Positions 54,173-64,000 of a DNA stretch of 64,000 bases are shown piece by piece. Location of the stretch: NCBI RefSeq assembly GCF_005222485.1, contig NZ_CP029078.1:4301001-4365000 (forward strand). Direction: 5' to 3'. The notes beneath the pieces were generated by a model. That model ran no database searches, was not told the DNA's origin, and saw only the letters and a list, made by a program, of their open reading frames with translations. How positions within the stretch are numbered: position 1 is the stretch's first letter; each line of letters starts with the position of its first letter. Made by a program: the position numbers and the translations under genes. The DNA is from Streptomyces griseoviridis (GTDB lineage: Bacteria > Actinomycetota > Actinomycetes > Streptomycetales > Streptomycetaceae).

Positions 54173-54988
54173 ATGAGTCTCGGAGACGAACCCGGCTCCG
54201 GCGGATACGGCGGCACCGGCCAGACCAGAACCCGCCTGCCCGACGGCCCCACCGACCCCCGCCGCTCCGGCCGCACGTCCTCGCGCAGCCTGATCACGGT
54301 GGTCGGCGTGGTCGTCCTGCTGATCGCGGCCATCGCCTTCGCGAACCGCGGGGACGGCAAGTCCGCGGCCGGCACCGGAGCGGAGAACAAACCGAAGACG
54401 TCGACGACAGCGGCATCGGGCGACAACCCGGTCGAATCAACCTCGAACGGCATCCCCACGGGCTTCCCCCACACCCCGGAGGGGGCACAGAGCGCGGCGG
54501 CGAACTACGCGGTGGCGCTGGGCTCGGCGGACATGTTCAACAAGTCCAAGCGCGACTCCATCCTCCAGACCATCCTCGTCCCGTCCCGCGTCACGCAGTA
54601 CGAGACGCAACTGGACCAGGCCTACACCGCGCAGTTCAACAAGAACGTCGGCCTGAACGACGACGGCTCGACCCCCACCGGCTACACCTTCGTGTCACGG
54701 ACGAGCCCCATCGGCACCAAGGTCACCGCGTCCTCCACCGACAAGGCGACGGTCGAGGTGTGGTCCGGCGGCCTGCTCGGTCTCGCGGGCGAGAACTCCA
54801 CCAACCCGGTCACCAACAGCTGGTTCACCATCACCATGCGGCTGGAGTGGACCGCCGACGACTGGAAGATCGAGCAGCACTCGCAGAAGGATGGCCCGGC
54901 GCCCGTCCCAGGCGACAACAAGGCCTCCAGCGCCGACGACATGGCCAAGGCCGTCGAGGAGTACGGAGGGTTCACCTATGCCCGCTAA
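54173..54988 (+). CDS. VirB8/TcpC-like membrane-anchored protein of the cmd-like operon
   Basis: 271 aa: a cytoplasmic Gly/Arg tail, one membrane span (about 40-57), a Ser/Thr-rich linker, then an extracytoplasmic NTF2-like domain, as in VirB8/TcpC of conjugation systems. ATG at 54173, 160 bp after the first gene; the 3' end overlaps the next gene by 11 bp. Scaffold of the putative channel. Confidence 0.72.
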   Translation: MSLGDEPGSGGYGGTGQTRTRLPDGPTDPRRSGRTSSRSLITVVGVVVLLIAAIAFANRGDGKSAAGTGAENKPKTSTTAASGDNPVESTSNGIPTGFPHTPEGAQSAAANYAVALGSADMFNKSKRDSILQTILVPSRVTQYETQLDQAYTAQFNKNVGLNDDGSTPTGYTFVSRTSPIGTKVTASSTDKATVEVWSGGLLGLAGENSTNPVTNSWFTITMRLEWTADDWKIEQHSQKDGPAPVPGDNKASSADDMAKAVEEYGGFTYAR

Positions 54989-56300
54989 CCGGCGTGTGCT
55001 CAAGCTGACCGCCGTCGTCGCGACGGTGCAGGCCTCGACGATCGTCCTGGCCACCCGCGCCTTCGCCGCGCCTACGCCGACCCCCAGCGCCAGCAACGAC
55101 CCGTGCGATCTGATCCACGGCCCCGCCAAGGACTACTGCGACCGAGGCGACGGCGCCAAAGGCGGCACCGGCGGGTCCGTCAACCCCCTCTCCTCCACCC
55201 TCGACCCCCTCACCTCCCTCGCCAAGGGCTGTGCCGACGCCGCCTCCTGGACGATCGGGAAGCTGAGCGACGCCGTCAAGGACACCGCCAACGTCGACTT
55301 CACGAACCCCAAGTTCCTCCAGCAGTACGCCGTCGTCTTCGCCGCGTCGACCATCCTCACCCTCCTGCTGTGGCTGCTCGCCGTGGCCAAGCGCGCCGTC
55401 CGCGGTGTGCCGCTCGGCACCGCCGTCTCGGAGGCGATCGGGTTCCTCTGGCTGACCGTGCTGGCGTCCGCCTTCACCCCCCTGATCCTCTACACCGTCG
55501 TCTCCGCGACCGACGGCGTCACGGACGTCCTCGCGAAGACGACCGGCGACCAGACCGACACCTTCTTCGGCACCTTCTCCGGCGCCCTCAGCAAGGGCAC
55601 CGACATCGGCGGCGGCCCGATCATGCTGATCGTCGTCGCCCTGGTCAGCATCCTCGCCGCCGGCGTCCTCTGGCTCGAACTGGTCATCCGCGCCGCGCTC
55701 CTCTACGTCGGCGCCCTCCTCGGCACCGTCGTCTACGCGGGCCTGGTCGACAAGAACCTCTGGGGCCATGTCCGCCGCTGGGCCGGCGTGATGATCGCCG
55801 TCATCCTGGTGAAACCGGTCATCGTCATCGTCCTCGGCCTGGCGGGCGCCCTCTCCAGCGACAACGGCCCCGACTCCTTCTCGGCCGTCGTCTCCGGTCT
55901 CGCGATCATCCTGCTCGCCATCTTCGCCAGCGCGATGATCTACCGCTTCGTCCCGGGCTTCGGCGACGAGATCGCCAACTCCCGCAACAACCGCATCATG
56001 CAGGGCGCCGAAGGCAAGGCCGCCGCCGTCTTCAGCTCCCCCGCCACGATGGTCGCCCAGGGCATCAAGACCCACAGCACCCGCGCGAACGACGGCGGAG
56101 GCGGCGCGGGCCAGTCCTCCGGCGGCGCCCGCCCGGCCAACCAGGTCTCCGGCGGTGTCGCCGCCCACAGCACCCGCACCCCGGCCGGCGGCGGCTCGGT
56201 CCCCGCGCCCGCGCCCCGGTCCAGCACCGGAGTCAACACCCCGCACGCCGGCAACACCCGCAACAGCAGCTCCAACCGCACGGGAGGTGAAGGGCGTTGA
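54978..56300 (+). CDS. VirB6/TrbL-like polytopic membrane protein of the cmd-like operon
   Basis: 440 aa: a signal peptide (1-30), an extracellular Cys-containing segment, six spans (about 118-345), and a Gly/Ser/Thr/Asn-rich low-complexity cytoplasmic tail of about 90 residues. The shape is that of VirB6/TrbL/TcpH channel proteins. ATG at 54978; its stop overlaps the next start (TTGA). Confidence 0.75.
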   Translation: MPANRRVLKLTAVVATVQASTIVLATRAFAAPTPTPSASNDPCDLIHGPAKDYCDRGDGAKGGTGGSVNPLSSTLDPLTSLAKGCADAASWTIGKLSDAVKDTANVDFTNPKFLQQYAVVFAASTILTLLLWLLAVAKRAVRGVPLGTAVSEAIGFLWLTVLASAFTPLILYTVVSATDGVTDVLAKTTGDQTDTFFGTFSGALSKGTDIGGGPIMLIVVALVSILAAGVLWLELVIRAALLYVGALLGTVVYAGLVDKNLWGHVRRWAGVMIAVILVKPVIVIVLGLAGALSSDNGPDSFSAVVSGLAIILLAIFASAMIYRFVPGFGDEIANSRNNRIMQGAEGKAAAVFSSPATMVAQGIKTHSTRANDGGGGAGQSSGGARPANQVSGGVAAHSTRTPAGGGSVPAPAPRSSTGVNTPHAGNTRNSSSNRTGGEGR

Positions 56301-57856
56301 CGACCGAGTCCCACCTGTCCCATCCGGTCACGCCCCGCCGTACATATCTCATCGGCCGCGCCCGGCCGAACGCGATCGTCGGCCGCAACCGCGAGTCGGG
56401 CGAGATCGCGCTCATCATCGCGGGCGCGTTCTTCGGCATGATGTGCGGGCTCCTCGTCCCCGTCCTCTCCCTGCGCATCGTGCTGCTGATGGGCTTCCCG
56501 CTGATCGCGCTGGCCGCGGTCTACGTGCCGTACAAGCACCGCACGTTCTACAAGTGGTTCGAGATCAACCGCAGTTACAAGCGGACCCTGAAGCGCGGCA
56601 CCCTCTACCGCAGCGGCGTCCAGGAGGCCGGCGTCCGCATCGACGGCCGCGAGGTCGAGATCGGCCCGCCGCCCGGCATCGGCCGCATCACCTGGCTCGC
56701 CGCCCCCTTCGGCCCCGACGAGATCGCCGTCCTCCTGCACGCGGACCGGCGCACCGTCACCGCCGCCATCGAGATCGAGGGCCCCGGCGTCGGACTGCGC
56801 GACTCCGAGGACCAGGAGGCCCTGGTCGACCGCTTCGGCACCCTGCTCAAGCACGTCGCCAACGGGGACGGCTTCGTCACCCGCATCCAGATGCTCGCCC
56901 GCACCCTCCCCGCCGACCCCGACGCGCACGCCAAGGACGTCGCCGTCCGCGGCGACGAACGCGCCCCCGGCTGGCTGACGCGCTCCTACGACCAGTTGCA
57001 GTCGATGGTGTCCACCAGCAGCGAGCAGCACCGCGCCTACCTCGTCGCCTGCATGCACTACACCCGCGAACTCGCCGCCGAGGCCCAGGCGATGGCCCGC
57101 GCCGCGCGACCGCAGGGCGGCCGCAAGGTGGACCGCGACGCCGGTCTCGCCGTCGTCATGGCCCGCGAGCTGACGGACATCTGCTCCCGCCTCCAGGAGG
57201 CGGACATCCGGGTCCGCCAGCCCCTCGGCCAGGGCCGGCTCGCGTCCCTGATCCACTCCATGTACGACCCCGACCACCCGATCGACCACCTCCAGGCGAT
57301 GACCAAGCGCAACGCCTGGCCGGCCGAGCTGGACGCCATGGAGCCCACCTACCTCCAGGCGAAGACCCGCGAGTCCTCCACCCGCGCCCCCTGGTGCCAC
57401 GCCACCGCGTGGGTGAAGGAGTGGCCGATGACCCCGGTCGGCGTGAACTTCCTCGCTCCGCTCCTCGTCCACACGCCCGACGTGATCCGCACGGTCGCCG
57501 TCACCATGGACCTCGAACCCACCGAGGTCGCCATCGAGCGGATGCTGACCGAGAAGACCAACGACGACGCCGACGCGAGCCGCGCCGCGAAGATGAACCG
57601 CACCGTGGACCCCCGCGACGTCGCCGCCCACTCCCGCCTCGACCAGCGCGGCGAGGACCTCGCCAGCGGCGCCGCCGGCGTCAACCTGGTCGGCTACATC
57701 ACCGTCTCCTCCCGCTCCCCCGAGTCCCTGGCCCGCGACAAGCGGACCATCAGGGCCTCGGCCGGGAAGTCGTACCTGAAGCTGGAGTGGTGCGACCGCG
57801 AGCACCACCGCGCCTTCGTCAACACGCTCCCGTTCGCCACCGGAATCCGAAGGTAG
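56297..57856 (+). CDS. VirB4 N-terminal-domain protein (SCO6880-like) of the cmd-like operon
   Basis: 519 aa with two N-terminal membrane spans (about 36-80; PrgI/VirB3-like) followed by the VirB4 N-terminal domain, but no P-loop. TTG start at 56297 overlaps the preceding stop by 4 bp with GGGAGGTGAAGGG upstream. It and the next gene together equal one VirB3-VirB4 fusion split into two chains. Confidence 0.8.
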   Translation: MTTESHLSHPVTPRRTYLIGRARPNAIVGRNRESGEIALIIAGAFFGMMCGLLVPVLSLRIVLLMGFPLIALAAVYVPYKHRTFYKWFEINRSYKRTLKRGTLYRSGVQEAGVRIDGREVEIGPPPGIGRITWLAAPFGPDEIAVLLHADRRTVTAAIEIEGPGVGLRDSEDQEALVDRFGTLLKHVANGDGFVTRIQMLARTLPADPDAHAKDVAVRGDERAPGWLTRSYDQLQSMVSTSSEQHRAYLVACMHYTRELAAEAQAMARAARPQGGRKVDRDAGLAVVMARELTDICSRLQEADIRVRQPLGQGRLASLIHSMYDPDHPIDHLQAMTKRNAWPAELDAMEPTYLQAKTRESSTRAPWCHATAWVKEWPMTPVGVNFLAPLLVHTPDVIRTVAVTMDLEPTEVAIERMLTEKTNDDADASRAAKMNRTVDPRDVAAHSRLDQRGEDLASGAAGVNLVGYITVSSRSPESLARDKRTIRASAGKSYLKLEWCDREHHRAFVNTLPFATGIRR

Positions 57857-57869
57857 GGCTGATGCGCTG

Positions 57870-59288
57870 ATGCGGGACCCGCTGTCCGTCCTCACCGACG
57901 CCTTCACCGGCTTCCTCTTCGGGAAGGTGGAGACGACCCGGCTGCCGGTGCGCACCTCCACCGGCCAGGCCCAGGCGGTCTACCTCCCGACCGCCGCGCC
58001 CGGCCTCGGTGACTCCGGCGTGATCATCGGCCGTGAGGTCTACTCAGGCAAGGGCTACATCTACGACCCCTTCCAGCTCTACGGCCAGCAGTTGCCGGCC
58101 CCGCACTGGCTGGTCCTCGGCGAGTCGGGCAACGGCAAGTCGGCCCTGGAGAAGACATACGTCCTGCGCCAACTGCGCTTCCGCGACCGGCAGGTCGTCG
58201 TCCTGGACGCCCAGGGCGAGGACGGCGTCGGCGAGTGGAACCTCATCGCGGAGGAGCTGGGGATAACCCCCATCCGTCTCGACCCGGCGGCCGCCCTCGA
58301 CATGGGCATCAGGCTCAATCCGCTGGACCCGGCGATCACCACCACCGGCCAGCTCGCGCTGCTGCGCACCATCATCGAGGTCGCCCTCGGCCACGGCCTC
58401 GACGAACGCTCCGGCTTCGCCCTGAAGGTCGCACACGCCTACGTCAACGAGACGATCGTGGACCGCCAGCCGGTCCTGACCGACATCGTCGAGCAACTCC
58501 GCCACCCCGAACCGGAGTCGGCGGAGGCGATGAACGTCGACCTCGACGACGTACGGGCCTGGGGCCTGGACGTGGCGCTGGTCCTCGACCGGCTCGTCGA
58601 CGGCGACCTGCGCGGCATGTTCGACGGCCCCACCACGGTCGGCATCGACCTGGACGCCCCGCTGATCGTCTTCGACCTGTCCCACATCGACCGCAACTCC
58701 ATCGCCATGCCCATCCTGATGGCGATCGTCGGCGTCTGGCTGGAACACACCTGGATCCGCCCCGACCGGAAGAAGCGCATCTTCCTGGTCGAGGAGGCCT
58801 GGCACATCATCAACAGCCCTTTCGTGGCCCAGCTGTTCCAGCGGCTCCTGAAGTTCGGCCGCCGCCTCGGCCTGTCCTTCGTGGCGGTCGTCCACCATCT
58901 CTCCGACGTCGTCGACGGAGCCGCCGCGAAGGAAGCGGCGGCGATCCTCAAGATGGCCTCGACGAGAACCATCTACGCCCAGAAGGCCGACGAGGCACGC
59001 GCCACCGGCCGGGTCATCGGGCTGCCCCGCTGGGCCGTGGAGATCATCCCCACCCTCACGCCGGGCATCGCCGTGTGGGACGTCAACGGCAACGTCCAGG
59101 TCGTCAAACACCTGATCACCGAGACGGAACGCCCGCTGGTCTTCACCGACCGCGCGATGACCGAGTCGTCCCTCGACCACCAGGCCGACGACGCGCTGCG
59201 CGCCGCGGAACTGGAGGCGGAGGAACGGGCCGCGGCCTTCGTCGAGCAGCACCTCGGCGACTACGACAGTTCGTCGACGGTGGCGTAA
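57870..59288 (+). CDS. VirB4-type ATPase of the cmd-like operon
   Basis: 472 aa; Walker A GESGNGKSA (84-92), Walker B RIFLVEEAW (E308/E309), C-terminal LTPGIAVWDVNG. Motor ATPase of a type IV secretion-like complex. Probably CmdB, the ATP/GTP-binding member, by recall. ATG at 57870, 14 bp after the previous stop. Confidence 0.86.
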   Translation: MRDPLSVLTDAFTGFLFGKVETTRLPVRTSTGQAQAVYLPTAAPGLGDSGVIIGREVYSGKGYIYDPFQLYGQQLPAPHWLVLGESGNGKSALEKTYVLRQLRFRDRQVVVLDAQGEDGVGEWNLIAEELGITPIRLDPAAALDMGIRLNPLDPAITTTGQLALLRTIIEVALGHGLDERSGFALKVAHAYVNETIVDRQPVLTDIVEQLRHPEPESAEAMNVDLDDVRAWGLDVALVLDRLVDGDLRGMFDGPTTVGIDLDAPLIVFDLSHIDRNSIAMPILMAIVGVWLEHTWIRPDRKKRIFLVEEAWHIINSPFVAQLFQRLLKFGRRLGLSFVAVVHHLSDVVDGAAAKEAAAILKMASTRTIYAQKADEARATGRVIGLPRWAVEIIPTLTPGIAVWDVNGNVQVVKHLITETERPLVFTDRAMTESSLDHQADDALRAAELEAEERAAAFVEQHLGDYDSSSTVA

Positions 59289-59304
59289 CGGGAGGCGGAC
59301 GGCC

Positions 59305-60813
59305 GTGACAAGACCGGACGAGCACCGCGGCGGGCCCACCGGCAGGGGAGGCGTCCCCGACGGACTCCTGCTCGGCATGCTCGCCTTCCTCCTCGGCGTG
59401 ACCCTGCTGCTCTGGTCGGCGGCGGGCCTGTCCGCCCTGTTCGCCCACGGCGCCTGGCCGGACGGGGTGACCTTCACCCGGACCCCGCTGGCCATACGCC
59501 ATCTCATCGGCCGCCCGCGTGACCTGCCCGGCGCCTGGCCCGGCACGTCCCCCGACGAGCTCTCCGGATACGGCCTGTTCTGGGGCCTGTTCATCGGCCA
59601 GCTGATGCTGCTGTTCGTGCTGACGGTGTTCACGATGAGCCGGATCGCCCACTGGAAGGCGGCCAGGGAGCGACGAAGGACCCCGGCAGCGCAGGAGGTC
59701 CCGGCCCCCCGCACGGAGCAGCCCACCCACCCGCTCCCGTCCCCCCAGAACCCACCCACCCAGCCCCTCCCGACACCGGTCCCGACGCCGGTCCCCACAC
59801 CGGCGGCCCCGCTGCTGCCCGAGCCGCTCCCCGAATCCCTCCCCGAGCCGCTCGCGCCGCCGCTGCCGGGCGGGCCGATCGTCGGCGGCTGGGAGAAGAT
59901 CGTGGTCGCGGACCGCGAGAGCCGCCTCACGACGGCCGCGCAGGCGGTCCGTGACGCGCCGGGGCCCGCCGTCGTCGTCACGTCGAACCCGGCGCTCTGG
60001 GCGGACACCAAGGACGCCCGCGCCAAGCTGGGCCCGGTCCACCTCTACGACCCGGTCCACCGCTGTGACACCCCGGCCCGCCTGCACTGGTCCCCCACGG
60101 CGGGCTGCGAGTCGAAGCAGACGGCACAGGAGCGCGCGGTCGCCCTGCTCGCCGCGGTCCGCCCGACCGCGAAGATCGACCAGGCGGTGGCGGACGTCGC
60201 GGAGACCCTCCTGCGCAGCTATGTGCACGCCGCCGCGATCGACGGCCGTACCGTGCGCCATGTCCACCGCTGGTCGCAGGGCACGCAGGTGCAGGACGCG
60301 GTCCGTGTCCTGCGCACCCACCCGAAGGCGGCCCCCGGCGCCGGCGGCGAACTCGAGGCCGCGCTCACCGCCCATCCGGAACGCCGTGACATGGCCCAGG
60401 AGTTGACGGGCCGCGCACTGGCAGCGCTGTTCACCGTCAACATCAGGGAGGCCTGCACCCCCCATCGAGCCGATGCCCTCGCGCTGGATTCCTTCGTCGA
60501 CGAAGGGGGCACGCTCTATGTAGTGGGGGAGTCCATCGAGGACCCGAGGAGCGATCCAGGCGCGATGCCCCTCTTGACGGCCCTCGTCTCGAGCGTGGTC
60601 GAGCGCGGCCGGCACATGGCCGAACGGTCATCGGCCGGTCGGCTCGACCCACCACTGACGCTCGTCCTCGACGACGTCGCCGCGGTGGCCCCGCTCCCCC
60701 AACTCCCCGACCTGCTGGCCGCGGGCGCGGAGCGGGGCGTCCAGACGCTGGCCCTGCTCCGCTCCCGCGAACAGGCAAGGACCCGCTGGCCACACGCGGA
60801 ACTCCCGGTCTGA
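59305..60813 (+). CDS. VirD4/TraG-like coupling protein without P-loop
   Basis: 502 aa: two N-terminal spans (about 20-42 and 90-112), a Pro-rich linker (about 130-190), then a TraG-like domain. The order of motifs GPAVVVTSNPALW, LHWSP, RLDPPLTLVLDD and APLPQLPDLL matches VirD4, with Walker B at D456/D457. The position of Walker A reads WEKIVVADRESRLTTAAQA, with no G-x4-GK[ST]. Either it does not hydrolyse ATP or it depends on the neighbouring ATPase. GTG at 59305. Confidence 0.8.
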   Translation: MTRPDEHRGGPTGRGGVPDGLLLGMLAFLLGVTLLLWSAAGLSALFAHGAWPDGVTFTRTPLAIRHLIGRPRDLPGAWPGTSPDELSGYGLFWGLFIGQLMLLFVLTVFTMSRIAHWKAARERRRTPAAQEVPAPRTEQPTHPLPSPQNPPTQPLPTPVPTPVPTPAAPLLPEPLPESLPEPLAPPLPGGPIVGGWEKIVVADRESRLTTAAQAVRDAPGPAVVVTSNPALWADTKDARAKLGPVHLYDPVHRCDTPARLHWSPTAGCESKQTAQERAVALLAAVRPTAKIDQAVADVAETLLRSYVHAAAIDGRTVRHVHRWSQGTQVQDAVRVLRTHPKAAPGAGGELEAALTAHPERRDMAQELTGRALAALFTVNIREACTPHRADALALDSFVDEGGTLYVVGESIEDPRSDPGAMPLLTALVSSVVERGRHMAERSSAGRLDPPLTLVLDDVAAVAPLPQLPDLLAAGAERGVQTLALLRSREQARTRWPHAELPV

Positions 60814-60887
60814 CGACCGGAACTGGACGACAGGGCCTCACAGCCCGACCGACGACGGACCTCTGACGGCCCGTACGACCGCTCGGG

Positions 60888-61439
60888 CTAGTCCCGGTGC
60901 ACCGGCAGGACGAACTCCAGCTCGGACTCGTCGCCGCCCTTGCCCAGCGGCACGGTGAGCCCCGTGGGGACGAAGCCGATCTTCCGGTAGAGCGCCTGGG
61001 CCCGGAGGTTGTCCTCATGGACGATGAGCCGCACCCGCTCGACCCCGGCCTTCACGGCCCAGTCGACGCCGGCGTCGAACAGGGCTTCGCTGAGCCCTTT
61101 CCCGCGGTGCTCGGGCCGGACGTAGACGCCGACGACGTGCCCTTGCCGCAGCTCGATGGCGTGACCCGCCCAGTCCGTCGTCCCGGGCTCCTCGATCAGC
61201 ACGGTGACGGTCCCGGCCCACTGTCCGTCGGGCGCCACCCCCACGATCTGCTGGGCGGCCTCGGCCCCCTCGCAGCCGCCTTCGGCCCGCTCCTGCCAGA
61301 AGGAGTCGGAGCGGACGACGGCTTCCTCGTAGGTGTCGAGGAAGGCGAGGTGGGCGACCGGGTCCTGGAGCGCCGCGAGCCGTAGGTCCTTCACGGCCGG
61401 CCACTCGTCGGCACGTATCGATCGGATGAGGTAATTCAT
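60888..61439 (-). CDS. GNAT-family N-acetyltransferase
   Basis: 183-aa acetyltransferase with acetyl-CoA motif VYVRPEHRGKGLSEAL and the terminal NLRAQALYRKIGF. ATG at 61439 (MNYLIRS) with GGGTTGAG upstream; a longer frame into the rRNA terminator is not used. Substrate unknown. Confidence 0.88.
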   Translation of the reverse strand: MNYLIRSIRADEWPAVKDLRLAALQDPVAHLAFLDTYEEAVVRSDSFWQERAEGGCEGAEAAQQIVGVAPDGQWAGTVTVLIEEPGTTDWAGHAIELRQGHVVGVYVRPEHRGKGLSEALFDAGVDWAVKAGVERVRLIVHEDNLRAQALYRKIGFVPTGLTVPLGKGGDESELEFVLPVHRD

Positions 61440-61461
61440 AAACTCAACCCTAAACGCAGAA

Positions 61462-61487
61462 AGCCCCGCACCATACGGTGCGGGGCT
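61462..61487 (-). terminator. rRNA operon terminator
   Basis: AGCCCCGCACC-GTAT-GGTGCGGGGCT on the minus strand, followed by TTTCTGCGTTT, 14 bp past the 5S gene. A textbook intrinsic terminator. Confidence 0.92.
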
Positions 61488-61500
61488 CTCCCCAAAAATT

Positions 61501-61619
61501 GTTCGGCGGCGTCCTACTCTCCCACAGGGTCCCCCCTGCAGTACCATCGGCGCTGAAAGGCTTAGCTTCCGGGTTCGGAATGTAACCGGGCGTTTCCCTC
61601 ACGCTATAACCACCGAAAC
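61501..61619 (-). rRNA. rrf: 5S ribosomal RNA
   Basis: Reverse complement starts GTTTCGGTGG and ends CGCCGCCGAAC, with the conserved 5S interior CCGAACCCGGAAG. About 119 nt; ends may shift by a base or two. Confidence 0.95.
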
Positions 61620-61720
61620 ACTATGAAACTATCCAGCCACACCACAACCAACCCAGCAAAGGGTTCAGGTGTGGGGCTGTTCGTGGTTTCAGAACCAACA
61701 CAGTGGACGCGAGCAACTGA
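61620..61720 (-). other. 23S-5S spacer
   Basis: About 100 bp with no tRNA; contains sequences complementary around the mature ends that presumably form processing stems. Confidence 0.7.

Positions 61721-64000
<2,280 letters not shown>

Noticed and set aside
53705..60813. Integrated conjugative element
   Set aside because: The operon has no relaxase, integrase, excisionase, tRNA att site or flanking repeats in view, so mobility is not supported.
60888..61547. Longer GNAT protein starting in the 5S gene
   Set aside because: The extra 36 codons run through the rRNA terminator and 5S sequence; ATG at 61439 has a ribosome site.

Overview
This is about 64 kb of high-GC actinobacterial chromosome, almost certainly from a Streptomyces core region. 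The evidence is strong G/C bias at third codon positions, frequent GTG and TTG starts, many ATGA/GTGA stop-start overlaps, and genes found together in this genus: rsiG, nur, glnR, cssRS with an htrA-type protease, mshD, ppk, pstSCAB, csoR, and a six-gene operon resembling cmdABCDEF. Gene content and order closely resemble the S. coelicolor SCO4126-SCO4185 interval as I remember it; no search was run. No phage, IS element, tRNA or CRISPR array was seen.

Layout. 0-12 kb: an asparaginase-II family protein, the c-di-GMP-responsive anti-sigma factor RsiG, D-aminoacyl-tRNA deacylase, YgfZ, the nickel regulator Nur, a nitrobindin-like protein, a 33-residue membrane peptide, an operon of three related membrane-anchored proteins, a DsrE-family protein, an XRE/DUF397 regulator set, a mini-operon of three tiny genes, and a rhodanese/SseC pair preceded by a short Cys-containing leader peptide. 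12-21 kb: DUF2993 protein, Q/A-rich membrane protein, MoaD-like protein, alpha/beta hydrolase, GlnR, a LacI-family regulator, and the HtrA-CssR-CssS secretion-stress module. 21-24 kb: an ABC exporter half-transporter preceded by two tandem paralogous 41-residue cationic peptide genes with an A/T-rich promoter region. This is the least familiar locus in the window. 24-35 kb: secreted 5'-nucleotidase, mycothiol synthase, an ECF sigma/anti-sigma/ABC operon, and a GntR(YtrA-type)-ABC operon with a 15-bp perfect inverted-repeat operator.

35-47 kb is a phosphate block: polyphosphate kinase, a CHAD protein, a Nudix hydrolase, CsoR, a PhoU-like protein, a Pit transporter and the PstSCAB importer. pstS has two textbook 11-bp PHO boxes upstream and an 18-bp perfect hairpin separating it from pstC. 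47-54 kb encodes exported or cell-envelope proteins: a berberine-bridge-type FAD oxidoreductase, a PAP2 phosphatase, a transglycosylase/NlpC-P60 wall hydrolase, a trypsin-like protease and a sedolisin. 53.7-60.8 kb is a six-gene, tightly overlapped operon with the skeleton of a type IV secretion/conjugation machine: a small two-TM protein, a VirB8-like protein, a VirB6-like protein, a VirB4 split into two polypeptides, and a VirD4-like protein without a recognisable P-loop. No relaxase or oriT is visible. It matches the published cmdABCDEF differentiation cluster. 61.5-64 kb holds the 5S gene and the 3' part of the 23S gene of an rRNA operon on the minus strand, with its terminator.

The genes group into phosphate and polyphosphate homeostasis, nitrogen/metal/sulfur sensing (GlnR, Nur, CsoR, rhodanese leader), secretion-stress proteolysis (HtrA-CssRS) and envelope or developmental machinery (RsiG, cmd-like operon, wall hydrolases). 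All calls rest on reading the sequence and recalled family knowledge. No alignment or database search was possible.
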